Assembly: GCA_036374175.1 (NCBI GenBank)
Contig: DASUUH010000057.1
Span: 1-47,473, forward strand
DNA: 47,473 nt
Direction: 5' to 3'
Origin: JASLBX01 sp036374175
GTDB taxonomy: Bacteria; Actinomycetota; Actinomycetes; Jiangellales; Jiangellaceae
A program made the position numbers and the translations under genes. Shown in pieces: positions 1 through 8,427 of the stretch. The notes beneath the pieces were generated by a model. The model made no database searches and was not told the origin of the DNA. It saw nothing but the letters and a program-made list of their open reading frames with translations. Position 1 is the first letter of the stretch. Each line of letters starts with the position of its first letter.

Positions 1-332
1 CCGACCGCTCGCGAACGCGCGGCGTACAGCGCGACGCTGTAGGCCGCGACGTGGGGTCCGACGAACGACGAACTGTTCTCGATGCCAAGACTCTGCGCGA
101 CCAGTACCGCTGCGAGCGTCACTGTGAGGACGGCCAGCGGCTGTGGCCGGCGCCACCACAACGCACCAGCCTGTACCAGGGCGAGCCCGACGGCAGGCGC
201 TGTCACCCGTGCCGGGTCTGCATCTGCGATCCACACCGGGCCGAACAGGCCGAACAGGCCGATGGCTGCGACGCCGGCGACAATCAGCGCGTCGATGATG
301 CGGCGATCGAGCTTCGGCCGCTGCTCGTGCAT
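1..332 (-). CDS. Sensor histidine kinase, N-terminal membrane part (partial at window edge)
   Basis: Reading leftward from the ATG at 332 gives an uninterrupted frame that runs off the window. The protein begins MHEQRPKLDRRIIDALIVAG and has alternating hydrophobic segments with short charged loops (for example WWRRPQPLAVLTVTLAAVLV), which is the usual N-terminal membrane region of actinobacterial NarL-partner kinases. The kinase core lies outside the window, so the assignment rests on membrane topology and context: it is divergent from an ABC exporter locus, as such kinases often are. A TACCGT box sits 7 nt before the ATG, so it is probably leaderless. It could also be another polytopic membrane protein. 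Confidence 0.6.
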   Translation of the reverse strand, partial: MHEQRPKLDRRIIDALIVAGVAAIGLFGLFGPVWIADADPARVTAPAVGLALVQAGALWWRRPQPLAVLTVTLAAVLVAQSLGIENSSSFVGPHVAAYSVALYAARSRAV

Positions 333-339
333 GGCTAAA

Positions 340-345
340 ACGGTA
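340..345 (-). promoter_or_regulatory. -10 box of a likely leaderless gene
   Basis: On the minus strand TACCGT (TANNNT) lies 7 nt upstream of the ATG at 332, with no Shine-Dalgarno between. Transcription would start at or next to the ATG. No good -35 was recognised. Confidence 0.4.
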
Positions 346-532
346 CGCCTGCGCGGTCGGTGCGCCGTCATCTTTGCGGCGGACCCCGGCTCCGCCGAGA
401 GCCGAGACCGCGGCAGCGAAACGTCCGCTCGCGGCCGAGACGAAGTTCGGTCGCGTGCCGGACGCCATCGGCGCCGTCCGTCCGTAACTTCAACGGCGTC
501 CACACCAGACCACCTGACAGGGGGACGTCGAC

Positions 533-1354
533 ATGACCACCACCGCAACACCGACCTACGAACATGGGTCCGGCATCCGCCGGCTCGCGGCACGACGACC
601 GGCCACAGCCTTCGTCACAGTCGTGCTCTCGGTCGGACTGCCGCTGCTCACTCTCGCCGCGGTTATCAACGTTCCGCGGGAGCCTTTCCTGCTACTGACC
701 ACCTACGTCGGGTTGACCGGTGCAGCGCTGGTCATCACGCGCTGGGCCGGGGGGCCCGGCGCGATCCGAGAACTGCTCGGCCGGCTGCTGCACTGGCGCT
801 TTGGCACCGGGCGCTGGCTGACCATCGTGCTCGCCCTTCCAGCGCTGACCCTCGGCGTGGCCGCCGCCACTGGCACCCTCCAGACACCGCCTGACGGCTG
901 GGCTGCTGAGGCCGGCGTCTACCTGTTGTCGGTGTTCGTGTTCGGCACGCTCCTGCTCAACGCCTGGGAGGAACTCGGCTGGACCGGATTCCTGCAGGCG
1001 CGCCTCATGCGGCGGCATGGATTGCTCGAGGGTGCTCTGATCACTGCGGTGCCATTTGCCGCACTGCATCTGCCGCTGGCATTCACGTCCGGTTGGACGT
1101 GGTCGAGCGCCGGTCTCGCCATCGCCGTAGTGATCGTCTTTGCACCGTTCTTCCGGTACCTGCTCGGCATGTTGTACCTCGACAGCGGAGGCAGTCTGCT
1201 CGCTGTCTCGCTCATGCACGCCGCCTTCAACGCCGCCGGCTCGCTCGAAGCGGTACGCGGCGACTGGCAGTACATCCCGGCCATGATCGCGCTCACGCTC
1301 GCGATGGCGCTTTGGCGCCGCCGTCACGCCATTCCGACCTCCACCACCAAGTAA
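533..1354 (+). CDS. CPBP family intramembrane metalloprotease-like protein
   Basis: A 273-residue polytopic membrane protein with the CPBP (CAAX protease/bacteriocin-processing, Abi) motifs: EELGWTGFLQ from residue 146, an FxxxH element in PFAALHLP, and HAAFN near the C-terminus. Family members are intramembrane glutamic endopeptidases involved in protein processing or bacteriocin self-immunity. The usual EExxxR motif has Thr151 in place of Arg, which may weaken or alter catalysis. The ATG at 533 follows a purine-rich GGGGGA Shine-Dalgarno. It is the first gene of a block with the ABC ATPase and FtsX permease, 29 bp ahead of the ATPase, so the three are probably co-transcribed. Confidence 0.85.
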   Translation: MTTTATPTYEHGSGIRRLAARRPATAFVTVVLSVGLPLLTLAAVINVPREPFLLLTTYVGLTGAALVITRWAGGPGAIRELLGRLLHWRFGTGRWLTIVLALPALTLGVAAATGTLQTPPDGWAAEAGVYLLSVFVFGTLLLNAWEELGWTGFLQARLMRRHGLLEGALITAVPFAALHLPLAFTSGWTWSSAGLAIAVVIVFAPFFRYLLGMLYLDSGGSLLAVSLMHAAFNAAGSLEAVRGDWQYIPAMIALTLAMALWRRRHAIPTSTTK

Positions 1355-1383
1355 CCCACCACGACAGACAAGGAGGGGTCGCC

Positions 1384-2136
1384 ATGACCTCCATCACCAT
1401 CCCTGACGCCCGTACGGTCGCCGTCGCCGCGTCTGACCTCAGCAAGATCTACGGGGCCGGGCCGTCGGAGGTCCGTGCCCTCGACCGGGTGAGTGCTGAG
1501 TTTCCCCGCGGAGAGTTCACCGCGATCATGGGGCCGTCCGGTTCGGGCAAATCCACGTTGATGCACGTGCTCGCCGGCCTGGACCAACCGACCTCGGGCA
1601 CGGTGCGGATCGGCGACTCCGATATCACCGCGCTTAACGACCGTGCGCTCAGCCGACTGCGCCGTACGGACGTCGGCTTCGTGTTCCAGAGCTTCAATCT
1701 CGTCCCGTTCCTCACCGCGCGGGACAACATCACCCTGCCGCTGCGGCTGGACGGCAAGAAACCCGACCAGCACTGGTTCGACACCGTTGTCGAGACGGTA
1801 CGGCTCGGCGAGCGGCTGGACCACCTGCCGGCGGAGTTGTCAGGTGGTCAACAGCAACGGGTGGCTGTCGCCCGCGCCTTGCTTACCCGGCCGGCCGTGG
1901 TGTTCGCGGACGAGCCGACCGGAAACCTCGACTCCAATGCCAGTGCCGAGGTGCTCTCGTTCCTGCGGCGCTCGGTACGCGAACACGACCAGACGATTGT
2001 CATGGTGACGCACGACCCGCACGCGGCTGTCTACGCCAACCGGGTGCTGTTCCTGTCCGACGGGCGCATCGTCGACGAACTTCTGGACCCCACCGTTCCC
2101 GCCGTACTCGACGCGATGCGTTGGATTGGAGGCTGA
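1384..2136 (+). CDS. ABC transporter ATP-binding protein, MacB/LolD type
   Basis: A 250-residue ATPase with Walker A GPSGSGKST, Q-loop in FVFQSFNLVPFLT, signature LSGGQQQR, Walker B VVFADEPTGNLD and H-loop VTHDP. The YGAGPSEVRALD N-terminus and the FtsX-type permease immediately downstream place it with the MacB/LolD/FtsE class, which move lipoproteins, peptides or antibiotics from the outer leaflet mechanically. The ATG at 1384 was chosen because AAGGAGGGG lies 6-13 nt before it; the longer frame upstream overlaps the CPBP gene and looks non-coding. Its stop is 2 nt before the permease start, so translation is likely coupled. Confidence 0.95.
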   Translation: MTSITIPDARTVAVAASDLSKIYGAGPSEVRALDRVSAEFPRGEFTAIMGPSGSGKSTLMHVLAGLDQPTSGTVRIGDSDITALNDRALSRLRRTDVGFVFQSFNLVPFLTARDNITLPLRLDGKKPDQHWFDTVVETVRLGERLDHLPAELSGGQQQRVAVARALLTRPAVVFADEPTGNLDSNASAEVLSFLRRSVREHDQTIVMVTHDPHAAVYANRVLFLSDGRIVDELLDPTVPAVLDAMRWIGG

Positions 2137-2138
2137 CG

Positions 2139-4667
2139 ATGTTCTACTCGACCTGGCAACGAATCCGGCGGCAAAAGGGCCGCCTGATGCTCAGCATCAT
2201 CGCGGTGGCGATCGGAGTCACCTTCCTGACCGGTTCGCTCGTACTCTCGGACTCGACCCGCGCCGCGCTGCACGACAGCTACCGGCAGGTCTATGCCGGT
2301 GTGGATGTCATGGTCCGCGGGCCGGACACCTTCGGGGATGGGCCGTTCACGCACGGTGATGCACCGCTGACCGACCAGATCCTCGACCGGGTGCGGGGTG
2401 TGCCCGGAGTGGCTGGTGCGGACGGGCGTCACCGCAGCGTCGCCCAGATTCTTTCGCCGGACGGGACGGGAGACGGCGTGGGCGCCGTCGCGATGGCGGT
2501 TCCCGCCGATCCGTCGAGTGCGGCGATCGAAGTGCGGACGGGACGGTTGCCTCGCGAGAACGGCGAGTTCGCTGTTGACGCCGCGGTGGCCGCCGAGCGG
2601 AGCATCGAGGTCGGCGACCGGTTCGAATTGCTGCTTCCAGATGGCCGTGCGTCCGGATCGGTGGTTGGCACGGTCGGCTTCGGCCGGCTGGACGGTCTTG
2701 CCGGCGGCGCTCGAGTCCTGCTCGACGGCGAGACAGCCGCCGAGATGTTCGGCGCGGACGGGTATGCCGAGATCGCAGTGCGCGCCGCTGTCGAACCACA
2801 GGTGCTGGCCGACCGGCTCTCGGACGCGCTTGGCACCGAGGCGACAGTCCTTACCGCTACGGAAGCGGCGAGCAGGGACGCGGCCGCCGCCAGCCGGCAG
2901 ACCGCAGTCTTCGGCTGGGTCATCCTTGCCGTCGCGGCGGTAGCGCTGGTGGTCGGCGGTTTCCTGGTGGCCAACACCTTCGGCATGCTGGTCGCTCAGC
3001 GGACCCGTGAGCTCGGCATGCTGCGGGCCATCGGTGCCAGCCGCCGGCAAGTCTCAGCGTCGATCCGAATCGAAGCCGTTATTGCCGGCGCCGCCGGTTC
3101 GGTGCTCGGTCTGCTACTCGGCGTCGGGGCCGGTCCGTTGCTGGTCGGAACCGCCGGCGGGTTGCTGCCCGGTTTGCCGCCGGCGTCGGTGACGTTGACG
3201 CCGCTGGCGTTGCTGGCCGGCCCGGTCGTCGGCATCGGGATGGCACTACTAGCCAGCCGGGGCGCGGCCCGGCGCTCGTTGGCGGTCACGCCGATGGAGG
3301 CGATGCGACCCGCCACGGCGTCCGGAACGGGCCTCTCACGTCGGCGCGTCATCGTGGGGCTGCTGGCGTTGCTGGCCGGCCTTGGCGCCGTGGCGTTCGG
3401 AGTCCAGGTAGCGTCCGCCATGGTGCTGGGAGCCGGTGCGGTGGGGCTCATCGTGGGCGTTGGCTTGCTGTTCCCGGTCATCGCCGGTCCGGTCCTCGGC
3501 GCGATTAGCCGGCCGCTGGCTCGCGCTGGTGTTACCGGCGGGCTGGCCAGAGGACAAGCGATGGCTACTCCGCGGCGTACCGGTGCCACCGCAGCGGCGC
3601 TGGCGATCGGGCTGGCATTGATCAGCTTCCTGCTCACGTTCAGCGCGACCCTCGGCGCGACGTCGCCCGAACTGATCAACGCTCGCCAGCACGCGGAGTT
3701 CACGGTCCGTTCCACCGCTCCCGAAGGCCTGCACGACTTCCTGGCCGAGGCAGCCGAGCGGATGGACCGGCTGCCCGAAGTGGCGGTGGCTCGGACGGTG
3801 ACGTACGGCGAGGTGCGGGTGACCGACCCAGCCAGCGACGAATCCAGGCCGCGAGCAGTCACTGCGTTCGTCGTCGATCCGGCCGCTGTCGCCGATCTGT
3901 TCGACGTTCGGACGACGGCAGGTCAAGTAGCCGCGATAGGTGCCGGGGACGTCGGCGTCCGCGAGGACGTCGCCGCTGCCAACGGCTGGCAGGTCGGTGA
4001 CCGGCTGACGCTCGAGTTCCCCGACGGCGAGACTACCGATGTGCGGGTCGAGGCTCTGTTCGACGGAGCGGTGACGACTGACTGGATCGTCGCGCCGCAG
4101 CTTGCCGACGGCCATATGGGCGCTTCCTACCGGGAGGCGTTCGTCCGGCTCGCCGACGGCGCTGAGCAGGAAGCGGTCCGGGCGGCGCTGTCCGAGGCCG
4201 TTGAGCCGTACCCCGCAGCGACCCTGCTCAGCCGGGACGAACAAGCCGCTGAGGTGACCGACGCGAACCAAGGCACGCTCGGCATCCTTACGGCGTTGTT
4301 CTCGCTGTCGCTCGCCGTGGCCATCCTCGGGGTCGTGAACACCCTGACCCTGGCGGTGGCTCAGCGAACCCGCGAGCTTGCACTCGTTCGCGCGGTCGGT
4401 GCCACCCGGGGACAGGTGCGCGCAATGGTCCGTTGGGAAGCCGCGCTGACCAGCGGTATCGGTGCGGTCATGGGCGTCACGCTCGGCCTCGCCCTGGCAT
4501 GGATCGCGACCAACGCATTGCCGGCGACGGCGGATGCGTTCACCGTGCCGGGCTGGCATGTTCTCGTCGCGGTGCTCGCGACCGGAGCGCTCGGCGTGCT
4601 TGCGTCGATGCTCCCGGCAATTCGCGCCGCCCGGGTCGACGTTCTCGCCGCGACTAGATCGGACTGA
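2139..4667 (+). CDS. ABC transporter permease with two FtsX domains
   Basis: An 842-residue permease. It has an N-terminal helix (LSIIAVAIGVTFLTGSLVLS), a large extracytoplasmic MacB_PCD-like domain, an FtsX core with three helices (about residues 260-395), a central pair of helices, a second periplasmic-type domain and a second FtsX core at the C-terminus. Both cores show the typical AQRTRELGMLRAIGAS / AQRTRELALVRAVGAT sequence after the first helix. Double-FtsX permeases are normal in actinobacteria and work with one LolD-like ATPase, here the gene just upstream. The ATG at 2139 has GGATTGGAGG before it. The substrate cannot be inferred. Confidence 0.93.
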   Translation: MFYSTWQRIRRQKGRLMLSIIAVAIGVTFLTGSLVLSDSTRAALHDSYRQVYAGVDVMVRGPDTFGDGPFTHGDAPLTDQILDRVRGVPGVAGADGRHRSVAQILSPDGTGDGVGAVAMAVPADPSSAAIEVRTGRLPRENGEFAVDAAVAAERSIEVGDRFELLLPDGRASGSVVGTVGFGRLDGLAGGARVLLDGETAAEMFGADGYAEIAVRAAVEPQVLADRLSDALGTEATVLTATEAASRDAAAASRQTAVFGWVILAVAAVALVVGGFLVANTFGMLVAQRTRELGMLRAIGASRRQVSASIRIEAVIAGAAGSVLGLLLGVGAGPLLVGTAGGLLPGLPPASVTLTPLALLAGPVVGIGMALLASRGAARRSLAVTPMEAMRPATASGTGLSRRRVIVGLLALLAGLGAVAFGVQVASAMVLGAGAVGLIVGVGLLFPVIAGPVLGAISRPLARAGVTGGLARGQAMATPRRTGATAAALAIGLALISFLLTFSATLGATSPELINARQHAEFTVRSTAPEGLHDFLAEAAERMDRLPEVAVARTVTYGEVRVTDPASDESRPRAVTAFVVDPAAVADLFDVRTTAGQVAAIGAGDVGVREDVAAANGWQVGDRLTLEFPDGETTDVRVEALFDGAVTTDWIVAPQLADGHMGASYREAFVRLADGAEQEAVRAALSEAVEPYPAATLLSRDEQAAEVTDANQGTLGILTALFSLSLAVAILGVVNTLTLAVAQRTRELALVRAVGATRGQVRAMVRWEAALTSGIGAVMGVTLGLALAWIATNALPATADAFTVPGWHVLVAVLATGALGVLASMLPAIRAARVDVLAATRSD

Positions 4668-4673
4668 GCGAGC

Positions 4674-4741
4674 CGTCCGGGACCCGGACGGATGTTGATC
4701 CCTGCGGCCCGGGCGGGCCTTCGGGCCGGCGCCCGGGCCGC
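4674..4741. terminator. Two strong hairpins between convergent genes
   Basis: A 7-bp stem CCGTCCG/CGGACGG (4674-4692) is followed by a perfect 12-bp stem at 4704-4715 and 4730-4741, whose interior has GGCC-TTCG-GGCC, a UUCG tetraloop. There is no T-tract. The position between the ends of the permease and the reductase genes fits a bidirectional terminator. Confidence 0.7.
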
Positions 4742-4755
4742 GGTGGTCTGTGTGG

Positions 4756-5349
4756 CTAGTGCTTGACGCGGTACCGATGGTGCGTAACCCATGGCGATTG
4801 CACGGCGTCCAGCTGCTCGAGTTCGACAGTGTCGCTGAACCCGTCGAACAGTCGCTTGCCGCCGCCGAGGATCAGTGGCGCGATGGTCACGGTCAACTCG
4901 TCGAGCCGCCCGGCGGCCAGCACCTGCCGGATGATGTTGCCGCCCATGAGGCTGACGTCCTTGCCGGCCGCGGCGTCCGCGGCCTGGGCCAGCGCGTCGT
5001 CCAGGCTGCCCACGAATGTGAACCCGGCGTCCGGGGGCTCCTCGTCCAGGCGGTGCGTGACGACGAAGATCGGCACGCCGAAGGGGTTCTGGCCGCCCCA
5101 CCGGTCCGCTCCTTCGAAGGTCCACCGGCCTATGACAACGGCCCCGACGCTGGTCATGGCGGCGTCCAGCAGTCCCTGGTCGATGGGGTCCGGCTCGCCG
5201 CTCGGCGCTTCGTCGTACGTCCACGGGCCGCCGAACACCCAGTAGTGCAGGCGTTCCCCGCCGTCGCCGAGGCCGCGGCCGGGCCCGTCGTCGGGGCCGG
5301 TGTAGTAGCCGTCGAGCGAGACGGTCATCATCGCGACGATCCTGGTCAT
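4756..5349 (-). CDS. Dihydrofolate reductase family protein (RibD C-terminal domain)
   Basis: A 197-residue protein with the RibD-C/DHFR-like fold. It starts MTRIVAMMTVSLDGYYTGPD, where the SLDG motif is typical of the family, then has VVIGRWTFEGAD, a nucleotide-binding LMGGNIIRQVLAAGRLDEL and the strand TVTIAPLILGGGKRLF. Members are NADPH-dependent reductases of pterin- or pyrimidine-like substrates; the physiological substrate of these stand-alone actinobacterial versions is unknown. AGAGGAA precedes the ATG. It is a single gene, convergent with the ABC permease and divergent from the broken HTH_42 gene. Confidence 0.88.
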   Translation of the reverse strand: MTRIVAMMTVSLDGYYTGPDDGPGRGLGDGGERLHYWVFGGPWTYDEAPSGEPDPIDQGLLDAAMTSVGAVVIGRWTFEGADRWGGQNPFGVPIFVVTHRLDEEPPDAGFTFVGSLDDALAQAADAAAGKDVSLMGGNIIRQVLAAGRLDELTVTIAPLILGGGKRLFDGFSDTVELEQLDAVQSPWVTHHRYRVKH

Positions 5350-5454
5350 GTGAGTTCCTCTCGCGCGAAGTGCTCGTGTTCGAAGCTGTCAGTAGTACTG
5401 ACAAGGCGAGGCCGGCGTATTCATCGGTGCGGCTTGTCGGAGCCGGTGCCTAGC

Positions 5455-6548
5455 ATGGAGCGCGTGGCTGACTCGATCACCAGGGAGCAGGTGCTCCAGT
5501 TCCGGGTGCGAGCCCAGCAACTGGACCGTGAGCGACTCCAGGCCGGTGAGGCCGCAGTGCTTGACTTCGGCGTCCAAGACACCGGGCCTGACGGCGGTCC
5601 GTGGGCGCTGGCCATCCGTGGCGTCGACGTGTCGGGTGTGCCGGGCGACGATCTCGCGACTGTGTGGACGCTACGGGGTGCCCCGCACATCTACCGGCGC
5701 GCCGACCTGCCGGCAGCCGCCGCGGCCACGTGGCCGTTCTCCGACGCCGGCAAGCGAATCTTCGATGCGGCCAAACCTCTGAAGGCGGTCGGCATCGGCA
5801 ACCTCGAAGCACTCGACGCCGTGGCGGCTGCGATGCGGTCGATCGTCACCGAGCCGATGGTGAAAGGCGAAGTGTCCACGAGGCTCACTCCACTGATGGA
5901 CGAGCCGTACCGGCGGTTCTGAGGGTCGTGCAACGCCGTCCATCTCTACGAGCAGACGTTCCGGCTGGCCGCGTTTCGGGCCGGGCTTGAGTTGCAGGCC
6001 GGCACGTCACCGCCGGTCCTGCAGCCGATCCCCGGGTTCCCGGGTCCGGCTGGCACCGTCCCGGAAGACTTCGATGTCATCCGCGCGTACCTTCGTCTGC
6101 TCGGCCCGGCTACTCCCAAGCATGTGGCCGATTTCCTCGATGCGCCGGTGCGCGAGGTCAAGGCCCGCTGGCCCTCCGACGCGGTCGAGGTTTCGGTCGA
6201 GGGTGAGTTCCGTTGGGTGTTGGGTTCAAATGTCGAGGCGCTGGCCGGCGGTCCGGTCGAGGTCGTCCGTTTGCTCGGGCCGTTCGACCTGTTCATGCAC
6301 GCCAAGGACCGGTCGTTGCTGGTCGGCGAGCCAGCCTCGGCCAAGGCGTTGTGGCCGGTGTTGGGTAGGCCAGGAGGAGTACTTGTCGACGGCGACATTG
6401 CCGGGATGTGGCGGCCGCGTAGGGCTGGCGCCAAGCTCGCCTTGCAGGTCGAGCTCTGGAGCCACGACTCGCCGTCAGTTCGGCAAGCCATCTCCGAACA
6501 GACCGAGCGCCTGGCGGCGTTCGCCTGGGCGCGGTTGCCTTCGGCTAG
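5455..6548 (+). pseudogene. Winged-helix DNA-binding (HTH_42/AlkZ-like) protein, broken by an in-frame TGA
   Basis: From the ATG at 5455 the frame encodes the conserved start of HTH_42 (PF06224) proteins: FRVRAQQLDRE, VLDFGVQDTGPDGGPWALAI, WTLRGAPHIYRRADLP, GKRIFDAAKPLKAVGIGNL. A TGA at 5920-5922 interrupts it, but the same frame carries on with CNAVHLYEQTFRLAAFRAG, GTSPPVLQPIPGF, LLGPATPKHVADFLDAPV and LLGPFDLFMHAKDR. As I recall the family, the interrupted position is the first Cys of an FCxxCN motif, so one base change explains the stop. The expected C-terminal stop is also missing: the frame runs on to 6990 across the opposite gene, while a TAG at 6546 in another frame suggests a second lesion. 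Relatives are DNA glycosylases or of unknown function. Confidence 0.75.
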
Positions 6549-6558
6549 CCGATCCGGG

Positions 6559-7749
6559 TCAGCTCTTTACCCAGCGCCGAGCTTTGGCGAAGTCCGGCGG
6601 TTCGTTGGGGCGGTCTCCAAGCCGCCACAGCTGGACGTTGCCGGATGTGCTGCCGATGACGGCGACCGATCCGAGGGTCTCGTCGGCGCTGTCCCGTTGT
6701 GCCGTGTAGAACACCCCGCGGAGGTGGTCTTCCTCCGGGCGGTGTATCCCACCGGACTTGGCCAAGTTCAACTTAACCTCGCGGAGGATGTGCTGGTTGA
6801 GCGTGTGCGGGAAGCCGTGCCCACTGCTGGCCGCACACGAGACGATCATGAAGACCGGGTTCACCCGTTCGACGAGTTCGTAGCTCACGCCTTTCTTGGA
6901 GCCGTGGTGGGCGACCTTGAGAACGTCGGCGCGCAGCGGGTCACGGTCGTTGGTTGCGGCTCCGATGGCCTTGGCGATCTCGGACTCTGACTTGACCAGC
7001 TGCGGAAAATCGCTGATTGCCTGTGACCACGACTCGGTCTGCGAGTCGGCGCCAAGAACGAGGCTGAACTGGTGCCGCTCGTCAACCCCCTCGAGCAGTT
7101 GCCACGACTGGCCGGGCACGAACTTGGCGCGCCCGGCCGGAGTCGCCACCCGCATCGAGATCGACGCGTTGTTGATGTCGACGCCGTACGTGTCGTACCG
7201 GTTTCGCAGTCCCACCGATGGCGTCAGAACCGTGACTTCGGTGTTGCCGATGAATCTGCGCATGCCTGAGGTCGGCTGTACGTACACGACGCCGGTCTGG
7301 CGGGCGAGCCGCTCCATGATCTTGAAATAGGTGCCGGTCGGGTGAAAGTAGCCGGGATCCCAGAACTCCCCGATCTTGCCGTCGTAGGCGTCGAGGAGAT
7401 CGGGCAGGCCGGCGATGTGGTCCCCGTGTGGATGGGTGGCAACGACGACGTCGATAGTGTCGATCGGGGGGACGCGACCGTCGGACGCCTGCGACAACAC
7501 GTCCAGGAACCGCCGGAGTTTGGTAGGCGAGGCGGGGTTGGGGGCACCGGCATCCACGACCACCACCGGTCGGCGCAGCACCGGGCGTCCCTGCGCATCA
7601 ACCGCACCGGTGGGCACGGCAGGCAAGATCAGCACCTGGGCGTCGGCGTCCCCGACGTTCAGGCAGAAGTAGAGGAGATGCTCGGGGGTGACGGCCGACC
7701 AGAAGTCGGCCGACGCGAACCGCGACTTGGGTACCGGTGGGACGGCCAT
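6559..7749 (-). CDS. MBL-fold metallo-hydrolase (ComEC C-terminal-like)
   Basis: A 396-residue soluble protein with the metallo-beta-lactamase fold. The metal motif is VVATHPHGDHIAGLPDLLDAY (THxHxDH class with Pro and Gly inserted), followed by VLKVAHHGSKKGVSYELVERV and SCAASSGHGFPHTLNQHILRE, the pattern of ComEC/Rec2-type hydrolase domains. No membrane segments are present, so it is a stand-alone hydrolase of nucleotide or phosphoester type; substrate unknown. The ATG at 7749 lies 1 nt after the stop of the upstream gene (TGAGATG), indicating coupled translation. The longer upstream extension is out of character. It ends 11 bp beyond the tail of the broken HTH_42 gene. Confidence 0.85.
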   Translation of the reverse strand: MAVPPVPKSRFASADFWSAVTPEHLLYFCLNVGDADAQVLILPAVPTGAVDAQGRPVLRRPVVVVDAGAPNPASPTKLRRFLDVLSQASDGRVPPIDTIDVVVATHPHGDHIAGLPDLLDAYDGKIGEFWDPGYFHPTGTYFKIMERLARQTGVVYVQPTSGMRRFIGNTEVTVLTPSVGLRNRYDTYGVDINNASISMRVATPAGRAKFVPGQSWQLLEGVDERHQFSLVLGADSQTESWSQAISDFPQLVKSESEIAKAIGAATNDRDPLRADVLKVAHHGSKKGVSYELVERVNPVFMIVSCAASSGHGFPHTLNQHILREVKLNLAKSGGIHRPEEDHLRGVFYTAQRDSADETLGSVAVIGSTSGNVQLWRLGDRPNEPPDFAKARRWVKS

Positions 7750-7750
7750 C

Positions 7751-8335
7751 TCATACCGCCGGGTGTGCGCTGCTGAGTTGCACGATGGATTCCGGATCGG
7801 GCTCCTGCTCCCGGGCCAGCCGTTCGAGTTCCTCGGCCTGGTCGGCCGGCAGCGGCTGGGTGGCCATCGCATCGAGTGCTGCGCGGGCCTCGGCCCGCTT
7901 GTCGCGGGTATGGTCCGCGAGGTCGGTCCAGGTGGACAGGTCGGCGACGTTCGTCGTGCTGACTTCGAACACGTCGCCGATGCGCAGCGGTCTCGACGCC
8001 GCCTCTTCGTCGTCGTGGACCCGGCGGTGCTCTGTGACGACGCGGTAGACGTCCTCGGCGTCGCGGATGAACCGGCGCGTTAGGCCGAGATCGAAGTCAA
8101 GGTAGCCGGTGGTCGGGTTGACCGCCGGCCACGGCCACGCTTCGAGCGTGACTCTGCCCTCGAGGATGTCGTCGATCACCACGTACCACGGCCCGGCGGG
8201 TCCCTCCCGAGACCGGCGGCGCGGCGGCTCACCCGCTGCTGCCGCGTCCCGGAGCGCTCTGCGGGGTGACTTGCCCTGGAACTCCCCGACGACCTGCGCG
8301 ATGTCGACCCGTTGCGGCGGCACTGTCGCTTCCAT
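7751..8335 (-). CDS. Hypothetical protein coupled to the MBL-fold hydrolase
   Basis: I do not recognise a family. The 194-residue protein is soluble and rich in acidic residues, with a basic linker PPRRRSREG near residue 45, a middle segment with WYVVIDDILEGRVTLEAW and a helical C-terminus (RAEARAALDAMATQPLPADQAEELERLA). The ATG at 8335 is favoured by a GGGGGG run 5 nt upstream; an in-frame extension to 8389 lacks a ribosome site. It overlaps nothing but is 1 nt from the MBL gene, so the two products probably act together. A GerW-type gene lies 93 bp upstream on the same strand and may be in the same transcript. Confidence 0.75.
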   Translation of the reverse strand: MEATVPPQRVDIAQVVGEFQGKSPRRALRDAAAAGEPPRRRSREGPAGPWYVVIDDILEGRVTLEAWPWPAVNPTTGYLDFDLGLTRRFIRDAEDVYRVVTEHRRVHDDEEAASRPLRIGDVFEVSTTNVADLSTWTDLADHTRDKRAEARAALDAMATQPLPADQAEELERLAREQEPDPESIVQLSSAHPAV

Positions 8336-8427
8336 CAGATCCCCCCGTAAAAGATCGTGCCACCAGTATGCACCCGCTTCAGCTGCCAAAATCGCTGTTC
8401 AGGTGCGTAGGGTCGCCGGCTGTCCGG

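Noticed and set aside
3336..4559. 407-codon minus-strand frame inside the FtsX permease
   Set aside because: Antisense to a clearly conserved permease with no ribosome site or motif.
5920..5922. Selenocysteine as the preferred reading of the TGA
   Set aside because: No SECIS-like hairpin could be recognised and the gene has a second lesion; kept only as an alternative in the findings.
6559..6990. Tail of the HTH_42 frame as real protein
   Set aside because: It lies antisense to a clear MBL gene and its sequence matches no family pattern.
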